Below are positions 13,921-15,033 of a DNA stretch of 15,033 nt, piece by piece. This DNA comes from Bacteroidaceae bacterium (GTDB lineage: Bacteria > Bacteroidota > Bacteroidia > Bacteroidales > Bacteroidaceae). Below the pieces are notes generated by a model, which had not been told where the DNA came from, did not search any database, and saw only the letters and a program-made list of their open reading frames with translations. How positions within the stretch are numbered: position 1 is the stretch's first letter; each line of letters opens with the position of its first letter. The stretch is taken from the NCBI GenBank assembly GCA_017472905.1, contig JAFUNW010000121.1:1-15033 (forward strand). Reading direction: 5' to 3'. The position numbers and the translations under genes were made by a program.

Positions 13921-15033
13921 TTAATTTTTAATGTTATTATCTGTTTTTGCTTTCTTGGTCATTTTATCCTTGTGACTTTGGTAATAGTCGTTCAGCGCAC
14001 GAGCTTTGCGGAGTTGACGGCGCTGACGCTTGATTCCTACACCGGCAAAGCTACAGAACAATACGGGCACGAGAATCAACGTAAGGATGGTTGAAACTGT
14101 AAGACCACCGATAACGGATACACCAAGCGGACGCCACATTTCAGCTCCCTCACCCGTACTGACAGCCATCGGAACCATACCGAGGATGGTAGTCAAGGTC
14201 GTCATCAATACGGGGCGCAAACGGCTACGTCCGGCGGTTACTACGGCATTGAGCACCGCCATACCGCGCTCACGGCAAAGCATCGTGTAGTCGATAAGCA
14301 CAATACCATTCTTCACAACGATACCAATCAACATGATACCTCCCAAAAGGCTCATCACGTTCAAGTTCGTACCGGTAAAGTAAAGACCCATCAATACACC
14401 GCTGAGAGCAAACGGCACAGACATCATGATGATGAACGGATAGGTCATTGATTCAAATTGGGCCGCCATCACAATGTATACAAGCACGATAATGAGGATA
14501 CCCAACGTTCCGAGGTCGGCAAACGAATCCTGTTGGTCTTCGTACGAACCGGCAATTTGTATGCTGACTCCATTGGGAAGGTCCATTTGGTCAATGACTG
14601 CTTCTCCGGCAGTTACGACATCACCCAAAGGTGCACCGGAGATAACGGCTGAGACTGTCACGATACGCTCGCGGTCTTTACGTTCGATGGTCGGGGGAGA
14701 CTGACGCTCAACAACCGTACCTACGTCTTTCACACGGATGGCCTTTCCACCATTATTATATATAAGGATGTTTTCGAAGTCCTCGATGCTCTGACGGAAC
14801 TCGGGAGCATAACGCACAACGATGTCGTACTCATCTCCATCTTCGCGGTAGTAAGAAGCTGTGCTACCGTTCACGCGGTTACGCAGATAGGTGGCAGCGG
14901 TTGCTAGGTTCAGCCCATGCATGGCCAGTTTCTCACGGTCGAAATCAACTTGATACTCCGGCTGATAGTCTTGACGGCTGATGTTTACTTCAGACACTCC
15001 GTTAATCTTCAGCAATTCACGTTTCAATTGTTG
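13921..15033 (-). CDS. RND-family efflux pump permease, C-terminal part (5' truncated)
   Basis: Inner-membrane proton-driven exporter, the AcrB-like component of a tripartite pump. About 370 C-terminal residues are visible; the frame continues off the window through Gln-Gln codons, and the TTG at 15027 is an internal Leu. The first 170 residues are part of the second porter/docking region (DREKLAMHGLNLATAATYLR, then FENILIYNNGGKAIRVKDVG). The last membrane helices follow: ILIIVLVYIVMAAQFES, FIIMMSVPFALSGVLM, NVMSLLGGIMLIGIVVKNGIVL, TTILGMVPMAVS and GGLTVSTILTLILVPVLF. The helix wording points to the hydrophobe/amphiphile (HAE-1) group rather than the CusA metal group. A basic cytoplasmic tail follows. 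The proton-relay residues of helix 4 are outside the window. A PII-like gene follows on the same strand. Confidence 0.92.
   Translation of the reverse strand, partial: QQLKRELLKINGVSEVNISRQDYQPEYQVDFDREKLAMHGLNLATAATYLRNRVNGSTASYYREDGDEYDIVVRYAPEFRQSIEDFENILIYNNGGKAIRVKDVGTVVERQSPPTIERKDRERIVTVSAVISGAPLGDVVTAGEAVIDQMDLPNGVSIQIAGSYEDQQDSFADLGTLGILIIVLVYIVMAAQFESMTYPFIIMMSVPFALSGVLMGLYFTGTNLNVMSLLGGIMLIGIVVKNGIVLIDYTMLCRERGMAVLNAVVTAGRSRLRPVLMTTLTTILGMVPMAVSTGEGAEMWRPLGVSVIGGLTVSTILTLILVPVLFCSFAGVGIKRQRRQLRKARALNDYYQSHKDKMTKKAKTDNNIKN

Overview
The window looks like chromosomal DNA of a gut-type Bacteroidales bacterium, most likely Bacteroides/Phocaeicola or a close relative. This rests on the glutamate dehydrogenase and fused malic enzyme, which read as typical Bacteroides versions, on a lipoprotein with an acidic run straight after its lipobox cysteine, and on promoter matches to the Bacteroides pattern (TTG/TTTG, about 20 nt, TAnnTTTG). 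Shine-Dalgarno sites are weak throughout. No phage, insertion sequence, CRISPR array, tRNA or rRNA was seen. Both ends cut genes: a DsbD-type reductase on the left (+) and an RND pump permease on the right (-).

Layout. 1-2309 (+): the C-terminal part of dsbD, a small terminator-like hairpin, and a cysteine desulfidase of the YhaM/CyuA family with its own terminator. 2323-5973 (-): a three-gene outer-membrane uptake module, transcribed as LuxR-type regulator, surface lipoprotein, TonB-dependent receptor. The lipoprotein has its own promoter, with two small inverted repeats just upstream of it. 6150-8346 (+): a secreted CotH-like protein with a ricin-like domain and a type IX secretion-like C-terminal tail, preceded by a textbook Bacteroides promoter and followed by a terminator. 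8347-9072: a long non-coding stretch with a 22-bp tandem duplication, ending in the structured 3' region of gdhA. 9073-13202 (-): gdhA, a 63-residue membrane protein and maeB, forming a central-metabolism block (glutamate/2-oxoglutarate and malate/pyruvate, both NADP-linked). 13453-15033 (-): an RND pump permease followed by a PII-like protein, with a structured spacer between them and a terminator after.

How the genes relate. dsbD and the desulfidase both concern thiols and cysteine, but a hairpin separates them. The regulator, lipoprotein and receptor form a plausible substrate-induced uptake unit of unknown ligand. The receptor is of the siderophore/cofactor class, not SusC-type, and no SusD partner is present. 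gdhA and maeB are separate transcription units, each with its own terminator. The RND pump and PII-like protein are probably co-transcribed, which suggests a small signalling or metal-sensing protein tied to an efflux pump.

I did not find an unmistakable new system. The best leads are the RND/PII-like junction, the regulator-lipoprotein-receptor module with its inverted repeats, the hairpin in front of the desulfidase, and the structured non-coding DNA between 8500 and 9072.
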